From contig NC_133333.1 in assembly GCF_042186555.1 (NCBI RefSeq), forward strand, positions 217,489,022 to 217,553,021: DNA of 64,000 nt, written 5' to 3'. The notes under the pieces were generated by a model. It saw only the letters and a program-made list of their open reading frames with translations. It ran no database searches and had not been told where the DNA came from. The translations under genes were made by a program, and so were the position numbers. This DNA comes from Aquarana catesbeiana. Taxonomy: Eukaryota; Chordata; Amphibia; Anura; Ranidae. This document shows positions 34,710 through 46,545 of the stretch, in pieces (the first letter of the stretch is position 1; each line of letters opens with the position of its first letter).

Positions 34710-35215
34710 CAGTCTTTTTCAACCAGGGTGCCTTGAGGCTTCTTCAGGGGTGCCTTGGCAAAATGCCTAAAAATTGATCAAACATTGTGAACAAACAGGT
34801 GGATGAAACCTGCCTTTTAGTTACACAAAGCCACAGGTTTTCATTATGCATCATTACGACTTTCTAGACGCTGGCATCCTAACAACCAATTATGTCATTA
34901 GTTGATAAGGAGAATGTCTGTTTCCTTGTTTGAACCTCCTCTTCCTCTCTCCCTCAGCACTGGGGTCACATTAGCTTACTGATGGAGAGAAATTGAGGGA
35001 GAAGAGAAACATTGGAATACTAGTCAGTGTCAGTGTGCAAAAGTGTATTTGCTTTGGAAAAAAAAAATCACCTTTCACGTTGGGCGTCCTACGAGTGGAT
35101 GTTGCTGCATTGTGTAAAACTATTAGTATAGTGTTTTACATTTTAGAATGGAGTGCCTCGAGACTGTCCATAAATTTAAAGGGTGCCTTGACTGAAAAAA
35201 GGTTGAGAAACACTG
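34710..35215. mobile_element. Non-autonomous hAT element, CAGTCTTTTTCAACC ends
   Basis: Left end CAGTCTTTTTCAACCAGGG and right end GGTTGAGAAACACTG are inverse with mismatches. The flanking octamers CCCTAGAC and GTCTAGAC agree at six of eight positions. 'gggtgccttg' appears in both halves. Non-coding. Confidence 0.7.
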
Positions 35216-35413
35216 GTCTAGACAAACCCTGTAATATAGCAGGCTCCAAAATCATAGTTGCCAACATTTAAACATTTTTTTCAGGAACACCTTTTTTTTC
35301 CATGTCCAGAAAGCCACTTTAGACGGAGAATGTACTTTAATTAGGGGTGGGGCATTAATTTAATTTGTCTGTGGTTCTACAAGAAGTATATAATTAACGT
35401 ATTAATCTATTTG

Positions 35414-35416
<3 letters not shown>

Positions 35417-35458
<42 letters not shown>
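35417..35458. repeat. (TA)n microsatellite
   Basis: Uninterrupted TA run of about 40 bp, next to the 3' tail of the L2-like LINE. Confidence 0.95.
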
Positions 35459-35459
<1 letters not shown>

Positions 35460-35461
<2 letters not shown>

Positions 35462-37020
35462 TTATTATCATTATTATTATACGCAATTTATATAGCGCCA
35501 CCAGTTTACGCAGTGTGCAGGGGGGACAAAACAATTACAGTACAGTTCAATACAAAAGGTACAGGAGGGCCCTGCTCGTAGAGCTTACATTCTAAAGGGA
35601 GGGGGTGGTGGTACAAAAGGTAATAGCTGCAGAGAATGATTTGATGGGGGTGGCTGGGGGACAGTTGATATGTGGGTGTGGGATAGGCTTCCCTGAATAA
35701 ATGAGTTTTCAGGGATCTCCTAAAGGTGGACTGGGTAGGGGCTGATCGGACATACTGGGGCAGGGAGTTCCAGAGGATGGGAGAGGCTCTGGAGAAGTCC
35801 TGAAGGCGAGCATGGGAGGAGGCAACAAGGGAGCTCCTGGGAGGAGCGGAGGGGACGATTTGGGCGATATCTGCAGATGAGGTTGGTGATGTAGATGGGG
35901 GCGATGTTGTGAATGGCCTTGTATGTTATGGTTAGCATTTTGAATTTTACACGGTGGGGTAGGGGAAGCCAGTGAGGAGATTGGCAGAGAGGGGCAGCAG
36001 TCACGGATCAATTAGTGTGGTGTATTAGTCTAGCAGCAGCATTCATAATAGACTGAAGGGGGGATAGCCTGCTTAAGGGTAGGCCATTAAGGAGAGAGTT
36101 GCAGTAGTCAAGGCGGGAAATAATAAAGGAGTGAATAAGTTGCTTTGTGGTGTCATTAGTCAGGAAGGGTCGAATTCTGGAGATGTTGCAGAGGGTAAGT
36201 CGGTAGGATTTAGCCAGTGATTGGATATGGGGGCTGAAGGAGAGGTCAGAGTCAAGGATTACACCCAGGACCCTGGCATGTGTGGAGGGACCAATGGTTG
36301 TGTTGTTGATATTAATGGTGAAGTCACGGGGGGGACCGTGAAGGAGGAAATATAACAAGCTCAGTTTTTGAAAGATTAAGTTTGAAGAAGCGGTGTGACA
36401 TCCATACCGATATGTCATTCAGTAAGTTTGAGATCCATGAGGAGATCAAGGGGGTGAGTTGAGGAGTGGAGAGATAGATCTTTGTGTCATCGGCATAGAG
36501 GTGGTATGATAAGCCATGGGAGGTTATCAACTGGCCCAGGGAAGAGGTATAGAGTGAGAATAGGAGAGGCCCAAGGACGGAGCCTTGGGGTACCCCAACA
36601 GAAAGAGGAAGGGGAGCGGAGGAGATGGAGTTGTAAGTGACACTGAAAGTGCGCTGAGATAGGTAGGAGGAGAACCAGGATAATGCAGAATCACGGAGGC
36701 CAAGGGAGAGTGATTTGCTGAGGAGGAGCAGGTGGTCAACTGTGTCAAAGGCAGCAGAGAGGTCTAAGAGTATGAGTATGGAGTAGTGGCCATTGGTTTT
36801 AGCAGTTATTAGGTCATTGGTGAGTTTTAGAGGGCAGTTTCAGTAGAATGTTGTGGGCGGAAGCCAGACTGTAGGGGGTCAATAAGTTTGTTGTCCGTGA
36901 GGTAGCGACTCATTTGGTCATGGACAAGGCGTTCGATGAGCTTGGAGGCAAACAGGAGCAGGGAGATGGGTCTTAAGTTATTCAAGCAGGTGGGGTCTAG
37001 TGAGGGTTTTTTGAGTATGG
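35460..37020 (-). pseudogene. L2/CR1-group LINE, reverse transcriptase, 5' truncated
   Basis: Minus-strand LINE of the same family as 8505-9668. Across frames it encodes LLDLSAAFDTVDH (RT motif A), GVPQGSVLGPLLFSLYTSSL, YHLYADDTKIYLSTPQLTP (motif C with an intact YADD), FFKLNLSKTELVIFPPS, LDYCNSLLNGLPLSRLSPL and a C-terminal HWLPLPHRVKFKMLTITYKA. Several frameshifts separate these blocks. The 3' tail (+ strand attattattatacgcaattta) is at the low-coordinate end. The 5' end is lost at about 37020, next to a (TA)n run. Confidence 0.87.
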
Positions 37021-37599
37021 GGATATATATATATATATATATATATACAGTATCTCACAAAAGTGAGTACATCCCTCACACTTTTGTAAATATTTTATTA
37101 TATCTTTTCATGTGACAACACTGAAGAAATTACACTTTGCTACAATGTAAAGTAGTGAGTGTACAGCTTGTATAATAGTTTAAATTTGCTGTCCCCTCAA
37201 AATAACTCAACACACAGCCATTAATGTCTAAACTGCTGGCAACAAAAGTGAGTACACTGCTAAGTGAAAATGTCCAAATTGGGCACAATTTGCCATTTTC
37301 CGTCCCCAGTGTCATGTTACTTATTAGTGTTACAAATGGTGAATGGGGTGTGAATGGGGAGCAGCTGTGTTAAATTTGGTGTTATCTCTCTCACTCTTTC
37401 TTAGTGGTCACTGGAAGTTTAACATGGCACCTCATGGCTAGGGATGAGCTTCATGTTCGAGTCGAACCCATGTTCGACTCGAACATCGTCTGTTCGCCCG
37501 TTCGCCGAATTGCGAACGATATGGGCCGTTTGCGCCAAATTCGTGTGGCGTGTCATGGCCCATAATTCACTGCGGCATCGCAGTGCATTGCTGGCTGAT

Positions 37600-37745
37600 G
37601 ATTGGCCAAGCATGTACTATGACCCGCATGCTTGGCCAATCACAGCGCCGTCTGAACAGAGAGCCGTAATTGGCCAAAGCCAAGGAGGCTTTGGCCAATT
37701 ATGGCTCAGGGGATTTAGCACACGCCCCAAACTATATAAGGCCGC
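37600..37745 (+). promoter_or_regulatory. Promoter-like region of the hAT: CCAAT boxes and TATA
   Basis: TATATAAG at 37733-37740 is preceded within about 130 bp by four CCAAT or ATTGG motifs (ttggccaat or attggcca) in alternating orientation. The same arrangement, inverted, is found at 52278-52475 in the related element. Promoter function is inferred. Confidence 0.55.
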
Positions 37746-38049
37746 CTGCACGGCGGCCCTGTGTAGTGTGTGTTCTGGCGTTCATAGATAGAGAGAGAGA
37801 GAGAGACAGACAGTGACATTTGATTTGAGTTAGATAGATTAGGCAGAACAGTCAGTCAGTTAGTTGCACTTACAGTGTATTGTGTATATATATGCATCCC
37901 AGGTGTTGCATATATATATATACACTGTATTCAGTTTAGCTAGATCCGTTCCTGTTATCTTCTTACTGACAGGCAGGCTTGTCTTGTTACAGTATTTACA
38001 GCTACCTGAAGAAAATTGCTGGTGTTCTTTTGATCCTATTAGTACCACA

Positions 38050-39720
38050 GTCAGGCAGCTAGACTATTTACAGTTAGTGCAGTGCATCCTGCTCACAGTG
38101 TGCAGCTAAACCTACAAGTTAGTGTGGTGCGTCCACCTCACAGTGTTCAGCTAAACCTACAAGTTAGTGCGGTGTGTCCTGCTCACAGTGTTCAGCTAAA
38201 ACTACAAGTTAGTGCGGTGCGTCCACCTCACAGTGTTCAGCTAAACCTAGAAGTTAGTGCGGTGCGTCCTGCTCACAGTGTTCAGCTAAAACTACAAGTT
38301 AGTGCTGTGCGTCCTGCTCACAGTGTTCAGCTAAACCTACAAGTTAGTGTAGTGAGACCTCTGCACAGTGTTCATCTAAAGCTACAAGTTAGTGCAGTGC
38401 GTCCTGCTCACAGTGTTCAGCTAGATCCGTTCCTGTTATCTTCTTACTGACAGGCAGGCTTGTCTTGTTACAGTATTTACAGCTACCTGAAGAAAATTGC
38501 TGGTGTTTTTTTGATTCTATTAGTACCACAATCAGGCAGCTAGACTATTTACAGTTAGTGCAGTGCGTCCTGCTCACAGTGTTCACCTAAAACTACAAGT
38601 TAGTGGGGTACGTCCTGCTCACAGTGTTCAGCTAAACCTACAAGTTAGTGGGGTGCGTCCACCTCACAGTGTTCAGCTAAACCTACAAGTTAGTGTAGTG
38701 AGACCTCTGCACAGTGTTCATCTAAAGCTACAAGTTAGTGCAGTGCATCCTGCTCACAGTGTTCACCTAAAACTACAAGTTAGTGTGGTGCGTCCACCTC
38801 ACAGTGTTCAGCGAAACCTACAAGTTAGTGCGGTGCGTCCTGCTCACAGTGTTCAGCTAAAACTACAAGTTAGTGCTGTGCGTCCTGCTCACAGTGTTCA
38901 GCTAAACCTACAAGTTAGTGTGGTGTGTCCACCTCACAGTGTTCAGCTAAACCTAGAAGTTAGTGCGGTGCGTCCTGCTCACAGTGTTCAGCTAAAACTA
39001 CAAGTTAGTGTAGTGAGACCTCTGCACAGTGTTCATCTAAACCTACAAGTTAGTGCGGTGCGTCCTGCTCACAGTGTTCAGCTAAAACTACAAGTTAGTG
39101 CAGTGCGTCCTGCTCACAGTGTTCAGCTAAAACTACAAGTTAGTGTAGTGCGTCCACCTCACAGTGTTCAGCTAAACCTAGAAGTTAGTGCGGTGCGTCC
39201 TGCTCACAGTGTTCAGCTAAAACTACAAGTTAGTGCTGTGCGTCCTGCTCACAGTGTTCAGCTAAACCTACAAGATAGTGTAGTGAGACCTCTCCACAGT
39301 GTTCATCTAAAGCTACAAGTTAGTGCAGTGCGTCCTGCTCACAGTGTTCAGCTAGATCCGTTCCTGTTATCTTCTTACTGACAGGCAGGCTTGTCTTGTT
39401 ACAGTATTTACAGCTACCTGAAGAAAATTGCTGGTGTTCTTTTGATCCTATTAGTACCACAGTCAGGCAGCTAGACTATTTACAGTTAGTACAGTGCGTC
39501 CTGCTCACAGTGTTCAGCTAAAACTACAAGTTAATGGGGTGCTTCCTGCTCACAGTGTTCAGCTAAACCTACAAGTTAGTGGGGTGCGTCCACCTCACAG
39601 TGTTCAGCTAAACCTACAAGTTAGTGCGGTGCGTCCTGCTCACAGTGTTCAGCTAAAACTACAAGTTAGTGTGGTGCGTCCTCCTCACAGTATCCATCTA
39701 AACCTACAAGTTATTTTTTT
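38050..39720. repeat. 45-bp minisatellite with higher-order structure
   Basis: Units of 45 bp (gttagtgcggtgcgtcctgc then tcacagtgttcagctaaaac and tacaa). Three interruptions share a block beginning ctagatccgttcctgttatc (about 37940, 38420 and 39350), which divides the array into a higher-order repeat. As 45 is divisible by 3, long repetitive ORFs (up to 272 codons) run through it; these are not judged genes. Confidence 0.93.
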
Positions 39721-39924
39721 GCGAGCTCTGCACAGTGTTCCGCTAAAGCTACCTGTAGAAGGTTGGTGGTGTTTTCCTGATCCTATCACTACCGCAGGCA
39801 GCTAAAAAAGCTACAAGTTAGTTTTTTGCGAGCTCTGCACAGTGTTCAGCTAAAGCTACCTGTAGAAGGTTGGTGGTGTTCTCATACTACAGGCAGGCAG
39901 TTGATTTTGCTAGCTGCAGTATCA

Positions 39925-39981
<57 letters not shown>

Positions 39982-40008
39982 AGCTTAGTGCAGCTACAGG
40001 CCATTAAT

Positions 40009-43000
40009 ATGTCTGGAAGGCCAAGAAGGAGGGGCAGACAGTCACAAGCCAATAAGAGAGGGCAAGCAGGCTCTGTGTCTAGTGCTGGTCGTGGAGACGG
40101 TGCATCCTCATCAGCATGTGGCCGTGGGACACGCTTGGCCTTTTTTTCGGCAGCTGGCCGTGTTGAGCCGCAACATGCGGAAGACTTGGTCGAGTGAATG
40201 ACCAAGCCGTCCTCATCCTCCTCATCCTCTCTCACCCATGCCCAGGGTACTTTGTCTGGCAAAGCAGCGGCCTCTTCCCTTGGCTCAATGTCATCAGTGA
40301 CTCCTTCCCTAGCCCCACCATGTCCTCCTGAGGAGTCCCTCAAACTGTTTGACCACAGTGTTGGGTACATGCTCCAGGAGGATGCCCAGCATTTGGAAGG
40401 CTCTGATGATGATACTGAGCTTGATGAAGGCAGTAACGTGAGCACGGACAGAGGGGGTGCCCAAGAAGGACAGCAATCTGGCAGTCATGCTCCCCCTGCT
40501 GCAGCATACTGCCAGGTTTGCTCCAGTGATGAGGAGGGAGGGGATGATGAGGTCACTGACTCAACGTGGGTGCCTGATAGGAGAGAGGAGGAGGAGGAGG
40601 CGGCACATCACCAACGAGGCAGGATGCCCTCCAGGGGCCAGCCTAAGGGCAGCACCTTGACTGCATCACACCCCAAAGCTCCACATGTGCAGGGCGCTGC
40701 AGTCTCTGCGCGTTATTCAAAAAGTTCTTTGGTGTGGGCCTTTTTTGAGACGAGTGCATCAGATCACACCGCTGCTATTTGCAACATATGTCTCAAGCGT
40801 ATCTCGCGTGGCCAAAACATCTCCTGCTTGGGTACCACATGCTTGACCAGACATATGTTGACCTGCCATGCAGTTCGTTGGCAAGCGTATCTAAAAGACC
40901 CACACCAAAGAACAAAGAGGACCTCTCCTTGCTCCTCATCAGCTGAGATCTCCAACCCCACTATACCTTCAGTCCTCTCTGAGACCTGCACTGAGAGGAA
41001 TGAAGGTGTAGAATTAGGTGTGTCACAGCCAAGTACTTGTGGGCAATCTGCTTTTGGTACACCGACGTCAGATTGTACCAGGCAAATTTCTCTGCCCCAG
41101 CTGCTGCACCGCCGAAAGAAGTTTGCTCCCAGCCATCCACATGCCCAGCGGTTGAATGCTAGCTTGGCAAAATTGCTAGCACTTCAACTGCTGCCTTTTC
41201 AGTTGGTAGACACTGCCCCCTTCTGTGAGTTTGTGGAATGTGCGGTTCCTCAGTGGCAGGTACCGAAACGCCACTTTTTCTCACGGAAGGCGATTCCGGC
41301 TCTCTACCGGCACGTGGAAGGCAATGGACAGGGCGGTCAGCGGTAAGGTGCATATTACCGCTGACTCATGGTCCAGCAGGCATGGACAGGGACGTTACCT
41401 AAGTTTCACGGCGCATTGGGTGACTCTGCTGGCAGCTGGGAAGGATGCAGGACAAGGTGCAGTAGTGTTGGAGGTTATTCCGCCACCACGCCTCCAAAAT
41501 GCTAATGATTGTGACACACCTCTCTCCTCCACCCTCTCCTCTTCTTCTTCCTCCATGGCCTCTTCCTGTGCTTTGTCCTCGGAACCAGCGGTGCTCCGTA
41601 GCCGTTCAAGGGGCTATGCAAGTACGCAGGCCAAAAGATGCCATGCGGTGCTTGAGCTGGTGTGCTTGGGGGACAGGAGCCACACTGGGGCAGAGGTTCT
41701 GTCAGCTCTGCAGGGGCAGGTTCAGAGGTGGTTGACGCCACGCCGACTTAAGGCAGGAATGGTGGTTTGCGACAATGGCACCAACCTCCTCTCTGCCCTC
41801 CGACAGGGACAAATGACCCATGTGCCCTGTTTGGCTCACGTCCTTAACTTGGTGGTGCAGCGGTTCTTGGGCAGGTACCCGGGCTTACAGGATGTCCTGA
41901 GGCAGGCCAGGAAAGTCTGTGTGCATTTCCGCTGGTCATATAATGCCAGTGCTCGGCTGACGGACCTCCAAAAGGAGTTTAACCTGCCCAAGAACCGCCT
42001 AATCTGTGACATGCCCACCAGGTGGAACTCAACATTGGCCATGCTGCAGCGGCTGCACACGCAGCAGAGGGCCATCAATGAGTACCTGTGCGACTATGGC
42101 ACCAGGACAGGGTCAGGGGAGCTTGTTTTTTTTTCCCCATGGCAGTGGGCCATAATCAGGGATGCATGCACTGTCCTGTCACCATTTGAGGAGGCCACGA
42201 GGATGGTGAGTAGTGACAGTGCATGCATCAGTGACACTGTCCCCCTTGTCCACCTGTTGGAGCACACGCTGCGTGGAATAATGGACAGGGCACTTGAGGC
42301 AGAACAGAGGCAGGAAGAGGAGGACTTCCTTAGCTCTCAAGGCCCCCTTTATCCAGACAGTGTTTCTGCGTGCCCGCCGATCACACAGGAAGAGGAGGAG
42401 GAGGAGGGGGAGGAGGAGGAAGATTGTGTCAGTATGGAGGTGGAGCCTGGCACCCAGCATCAGCAGCAGTCTTTAAGGGATCAGTCCCAAGAAACACATG
42501 GACTTGTACGTGGCTGGGAGGAGGTGGCTGCGGACCATGTCGTCCTTAGTGACCCAGAGGACTCTGGACCGAATGCCTCAGCAAACCTACTCTGCATGGC
42601 CTCCCTGATCCTGCAAAGCCTGCGTAAGGATCCTCGTATTCGTGGTATCAAGGAGAAGGACCAATACTGGCTGGCAACCCTCCTTGATCCACGTTACAAG
42701 GGTAAGGTTGAGGACCTTATCTTGCCATCGCAGAGGGAGCAGAGGATGAAACATCTTCGGGAGGCCTTGCAGAAAGGTCTGTGCAACGCGTTCCCAGAGA
42801 CTGGGAGGTTACAAACTCCTGTTTCTGGACAACGTGTTGCTGAGGCTTCGGTCAGTCAAAGAAGTAGCGGTGGAGAAGGTGGCCGTCTGACCGATGCGTT
42901 CAGTAAAAATTTTTTGGTCCGCAGCCCCAAGGTATGATCGGTTCCAGCAACCATCGCCAGCGTCTGTTTTACATGGTGCAGGAATACCTAGGGGCAAGAT

Positions 43001-43260
43001 CTGACTTGGACACCTTTCCCACCGAAAATCCTCTGGGTTACTGGGTCTTGAGGATGGATCACTGGCCAGAGCTTGCACAGTATGCAATTGGGCTACTGGC
43101 CTGTCCTGCATCCAGCGTTCTTTCGGAACGCACATTCAGTGCTGCTGGAGGCTTTGTAACCGATCACAGGGTGCGTCTGTCCACCGACTTGGTCGATCGA
43201 CTGACCTTCATAAAAATGAATCAGACCCCTTCAAAGACTGCCTATGCTGATGCTGAGTGA
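40009..43260 (+). pseudogene. hAT transposase with BED zinc finger, three lesions
   Basis: Open from ATG 40009. An in-frame TGA at 40195-40197 interrupts a Ser/Gly/acidic N-terminus. A BED-type zinc finger follows (CNICLKRIS near 40780, LTRHMLTCH near 40850). A frameshift at about 41310-41335 moves reading to the 41225-42937 frame, which has the RNase-H-like motifs ITADSW, CDNGTN, PCLAHVLNLVVQ and CDMPTRWNST, then a Glu-rich insert. A second frameshift at about 42900-42937 leads into the C-terminal dimerisation region (YWVLRMDHWPELAQYAIGLL, SSVLSERTFSAAGG), ending TGA 43260. This belongs to the Ac/ZBED-like hAT group. It has few lesions for its length, so the parent element may have been active recently. 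Confidence 0.88.
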
Positions 43261-43329
43261 CTATCCCTGAGTAATTATCCTCTTCCTCCTCAATCATCAC
43301 GCTGATAGCTTGTAAGAACATTTTTGGTT

Positions 43330-44180
43330 CTGGGCGCCACCACCAGTGCCTAAGGCCCAATTTTTCAGCCCCTGTTTAACAGGGGCGTGTAATTACAATT
43401 TTTGATGCAACACTTTGCAGCAGGGCTCATTTCTGCGTTACAACTAGAGTATCTGTGAGGGGTTGCAGTGTTGTGGCACCAGCTCCAGTGCCTAAGGCCC
43501 AATTTTTCAGCCCCTGTTTAACAGGGGCATGTAATTACAATTTTTGATGCAATACTTTGCAGCAGGGCTCATTTCTGCGTTCCAACTAGAGTATCTGTGA
43601 GAGGTTGCAGTGTTGTGGCACCAGCACCAGTGCCTAAGGCCCAATTTTTCAGCCCCTGTTCAACAGGGGCCTGTAATTACAATTTTTGATGCAATACTTT
43701 GCAGCAGGGCTCATTTCTGCGTTCCAACTAGAGTATCTGTGAGGGGTTGCAGTGTTGTGGCACCAGCACCAGTGCCTAAGGCCTAATTTTTCAGCCCCTG
43801 TTCAACAGGGGCATGTAATTACAATTCTTGATCTAATATTTCACAGCAGGGCCCATTTCTGCACCCACCAAGAGCGAGTGAGGACTTACAGTGTTGTGGC
43901 ACCACCACCACCACCAAAGGCCCAATTTTTCTGCCCTTGTTCAGCAGGGGCATGTAATTACAATTCTTGATTTAATATTTCACAGCAGGGCCCATTTCTG
44001 CACCCACCAAGAGCGAGTGAGGACTTACAGTGTTGTGGCACCAGCACCACCACCACCACCAAAGGCCCAATTTTTCTGCCCTTGTTCAACAGGGGCATGT
44101 AATTACAATTCTTGATCTAATATTTCACAGCAGAGCCCTGTGAGGGCTTACAGTGTTGTGGCCACAACAACACCTAAGGC
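43330..44180. repeat. Tandem array of about 140-bp units
   Basis: 'cagtgttgtggcacc' followed by 'taaggcccaatttttc', 'aacaggggc' and 'tgtaattacaat' recurs about every 138-143 bp, roughly six times, downstream of the hAT transposase. Non-coding. Confidence 0.9.
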
Positions 44181-45238
44181 CCAAATTTCTGCTGAGTATA
44201 TAGGGCAGGCCCCTACTTTCAAACATCTAACTTACAAACGACTCCTACTTGCAAACGGAAGGAGACAACAGGAAGTGAGATGAAATCTACCCTTAGGAAG
44301 GGAAATTCTCTCCTGTAAGAGTTAATAAGGGAAAAACATTTCTCCTTTCCACTGATGCTTTCCAATCCTTGTTCCACAAAAAAAAACAAATTTTCAAAAA
44401 ACATTTGTCATTGGGACAAAAAGTGAGGTGAAATCTTCTGAAGAGGAGGAAAGACAGCAAAACAAATGTCACAGGGGTGATAACCCTTCCCTATGTTTTC
44501 CAAAAAGCTTAAAAAAGATTTTTTGGCTGGAGCTAAACACGTTAAAAATGTACCCGTTAAAAATTAGATCAGATTCTACTTAACAACAAACCTACAGTCC
44601 CTGTCTTGTTTGCACCGCCTGTATACTGCTGTTCAGAGTATATAGGGCCTGGTGGCCCCACACCTTTCCTTATTTTAATTTGGGTGCGGGGTTCCCCTTA
44701 ATATCCATACAAGACCCAAAGGGCCTGGTAATGGTCTGGGGGGTACCCATGCCGTTTGTCTCACTGATTTTCATCCATATTGCCAGGACCCGACATTACA
44801 TTAAACCCGCAAGCAGTTTTAAATGATATTTTTTCCTTTAAAAATGACATTTTGTGCAGGGACTGTTCTAAACACGGGAAACACGCGCCACTTTACAGGC
44901 ATACTATAGACACCCCTCAGGTACGATATGTAAAGGAATATTTCACTTTTTTTTTTTTTTTACTTTAAGCATCATTAAAATCACTGCTCCCGAAAAAACA
45001 GCCGTTTTTAAAAGTTTTTTTTGCATTGATACATTTCCCCTGGGGTAGGACCCGGGTCCCCAAACCCTTTTTAGGACAATACCATGCAAATTAGCCTTTA
45101 AAATGAGCACTTTTGATTTCGAACGTTCAAGTCCCATAGACGTCAATGGGGTTCTAACGTTCGTGTGAATTTTCGGTCCGTTCGCAGGTTCTGGTGCGAA
45201 TAGAACCGGGGGGTGTTCGGCTCATCCCTACTCATGGC

Positions 45239-46164
45239 AAAGAACTCTCTGAGGATCTGAAAAAAAAGAATTGTAGCTCTACATAAAGATGGCCTAGGCT
45301 ATAAGAAGATTGCCAAGACCCTGAAACTAAGCTGCAGAATGGTGGCTAAGACCATACAGCGTTTTAACAGGACAGGTTCCACTCAGAACAGGCCTAGCCA
45401 TGGTCGACCAAAGAAGTTGTGTGCACGTGCTCAGCGCCATATCCAGAGGTTGTCTTTGGGAAATAGACATATGAGTGCTGCCGCATTGCTGCAAAAGTTG
45501 AAGGGGAGGGGGTCAGCATGTCACCCCTCACACTGCATCAAATTGGTCTGCATGGCTGTTGCCCCAGAAGGAAGCCTCTTCTAAAGATGATGCATAAGAA
45601 AGCCTGCAAACAGTTTGCTGAAGACAAGCAGACTAAGGACATGGATTACTGGAACCATGTCCTGTGGTCTGATGAGACCAAGATAAACTTATTAGGTTCA
45701 GATGGTGTCAAGCGTGTGTGATTGCAACCAGATGAGGAGTACAAAGACAAGTGTGTTTTGCCTACAGTCAAGCATGGTGGTGGGATTGTCATGGGGCTGC
45801 ATGAGTGCTGCCGGCACTGGGGAGCTACATTTCATTGAGGGAACCATGAATGCCAACATGTACTGTGACATACTGAAGCAGAACATGATCCCCTTCCTTC
45901 GGAGACTGGGCCACAGACCAGTATTCCAACATGATAACAACCCCAAACACACCTTCAAGATGACTACTGGCTTGCTAAAGAAGCTGAGGGTAAAGGTTAT
46001 GGACTGGTCAAGCATGTCTCCAGACCTAAACCCTATTAAGCATCTGTTGGGCATCCTCAAATGGAAGGTGGAGGAGCGCAAGGTCTCTAACATCCACCAA
46101 CTCCGTGATGTCATCATGGAGGAGTGGAAGAGGACTCCAGTACAACCTGTGAAGCTCTGGTGAA
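45239..46164 (+). pseudogene. Tc1 transposase, frameshifted, catalytic Glu replaced
   Basis: Encodes, over three frames, a Tc1 transposase. The DNA-binding part is KIAKTLKLSCRMVAKTI, FNRTGSTQNRPSHGRPKK. The catalytic part has HVLWSDETKINLLG (first Asp), FQHDNNPKHTF (second Asp, codon 45933-45935) and DLNPIKHLLGILKWKVEERK. The third catalytic residue of the DD34E triad, normally Glu in NPIEHLW, is Lys (codon AAG 46038-46040), with the 34-residue spacing kept. Frameshifts fall near 45510 and 45715. Lower-coordinate 5' coding sequence is separated by the hAT insertion. Confidence 0.9.
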
Positions 46165-46467
46165 CCCCATGCCCAAGAGGGTTAAGGCAGTGCTGGAAAA
46201 AAATGGTGGCCACACAAAATATTGACACTTTGGGCGCAATTTGGACATTTTAACTCAGGGGTGTACTCACTTTTGTTGCCAGTGGTTTAGACATTAATTA
46301 CTGTGTGTAGAATTATTTTTAGGGGACAGCTAATTTGCACTGTTATACAAGCTGTACACTCACTACTTAACATTGTAGCAAAGTGTCATTTCCTCAGTGT
46401 TGTCACATGAAAAGATATATTAAAATACTTACAAAAATGTGAGGGGTGTACTCACTTTTGTGAGATA

Positions 46468-46470
<3 letters not shown>

Positions 46471-46545
<75 letters not shown>
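46471..46545. repeat. (TA)n/(CA)n microsatellite
   Basis: About 60 bp of TA followed by CA repeats, directly abutting the right end of the Tc1 element. Confidence 0.95.

Larger units (their letters stand above)
37439..45230 (+). mobile_element. 7.8-kb hAT element, TSD CTCATGGC
   Basis: Ends are TAGGGATGAGC and its inverse GCTCATCCCTA. A perfect octamer CTCATGGC flanks both (37431-37438 and 45231-45238). In order it holds a CCAAT/TATA promoter-like region (37600-37745), a 45-bp minisatellite (38050-39720), a (TA)n run (39927-39977), a broken hAT transposase (40009-43260), a tandem array of about 140-bp units (43330-44180) and a 3' module shared with 48518-52561 and 57030-57355. Confidence 0.93.
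37048..46470 (+). mobile_element. Tc1 element split by a 7.8-kb hAT
   Basis: Left end CAGTATCTCACAAAAGTGAG at 37048 and inverse right end at 46470, bordered by TA. Without the hAT at 37439-45230 and one copy of its target duplication, the element is about 1.62 kb, a normal Tc1 length. Subterminal 'ttgccagtggtttagacatt' repeats are inverted near both ends. The transposase (45239-46164) is broken. Confidence 0.9.

Noticed and set aside
38082..39805. Open frames up to 272 codons with a 15-residue repeat (HSVQLNLQVS type)
   Set aside because: Translation of the 45-bp minisatellite in the hAT; no start context, domain or codon signal.
39882..40445. 187-codon minus-strand frame opposite the hAT transposase
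   Set aside because: Shadow of the transposase N-terminus and the (TA)n run.
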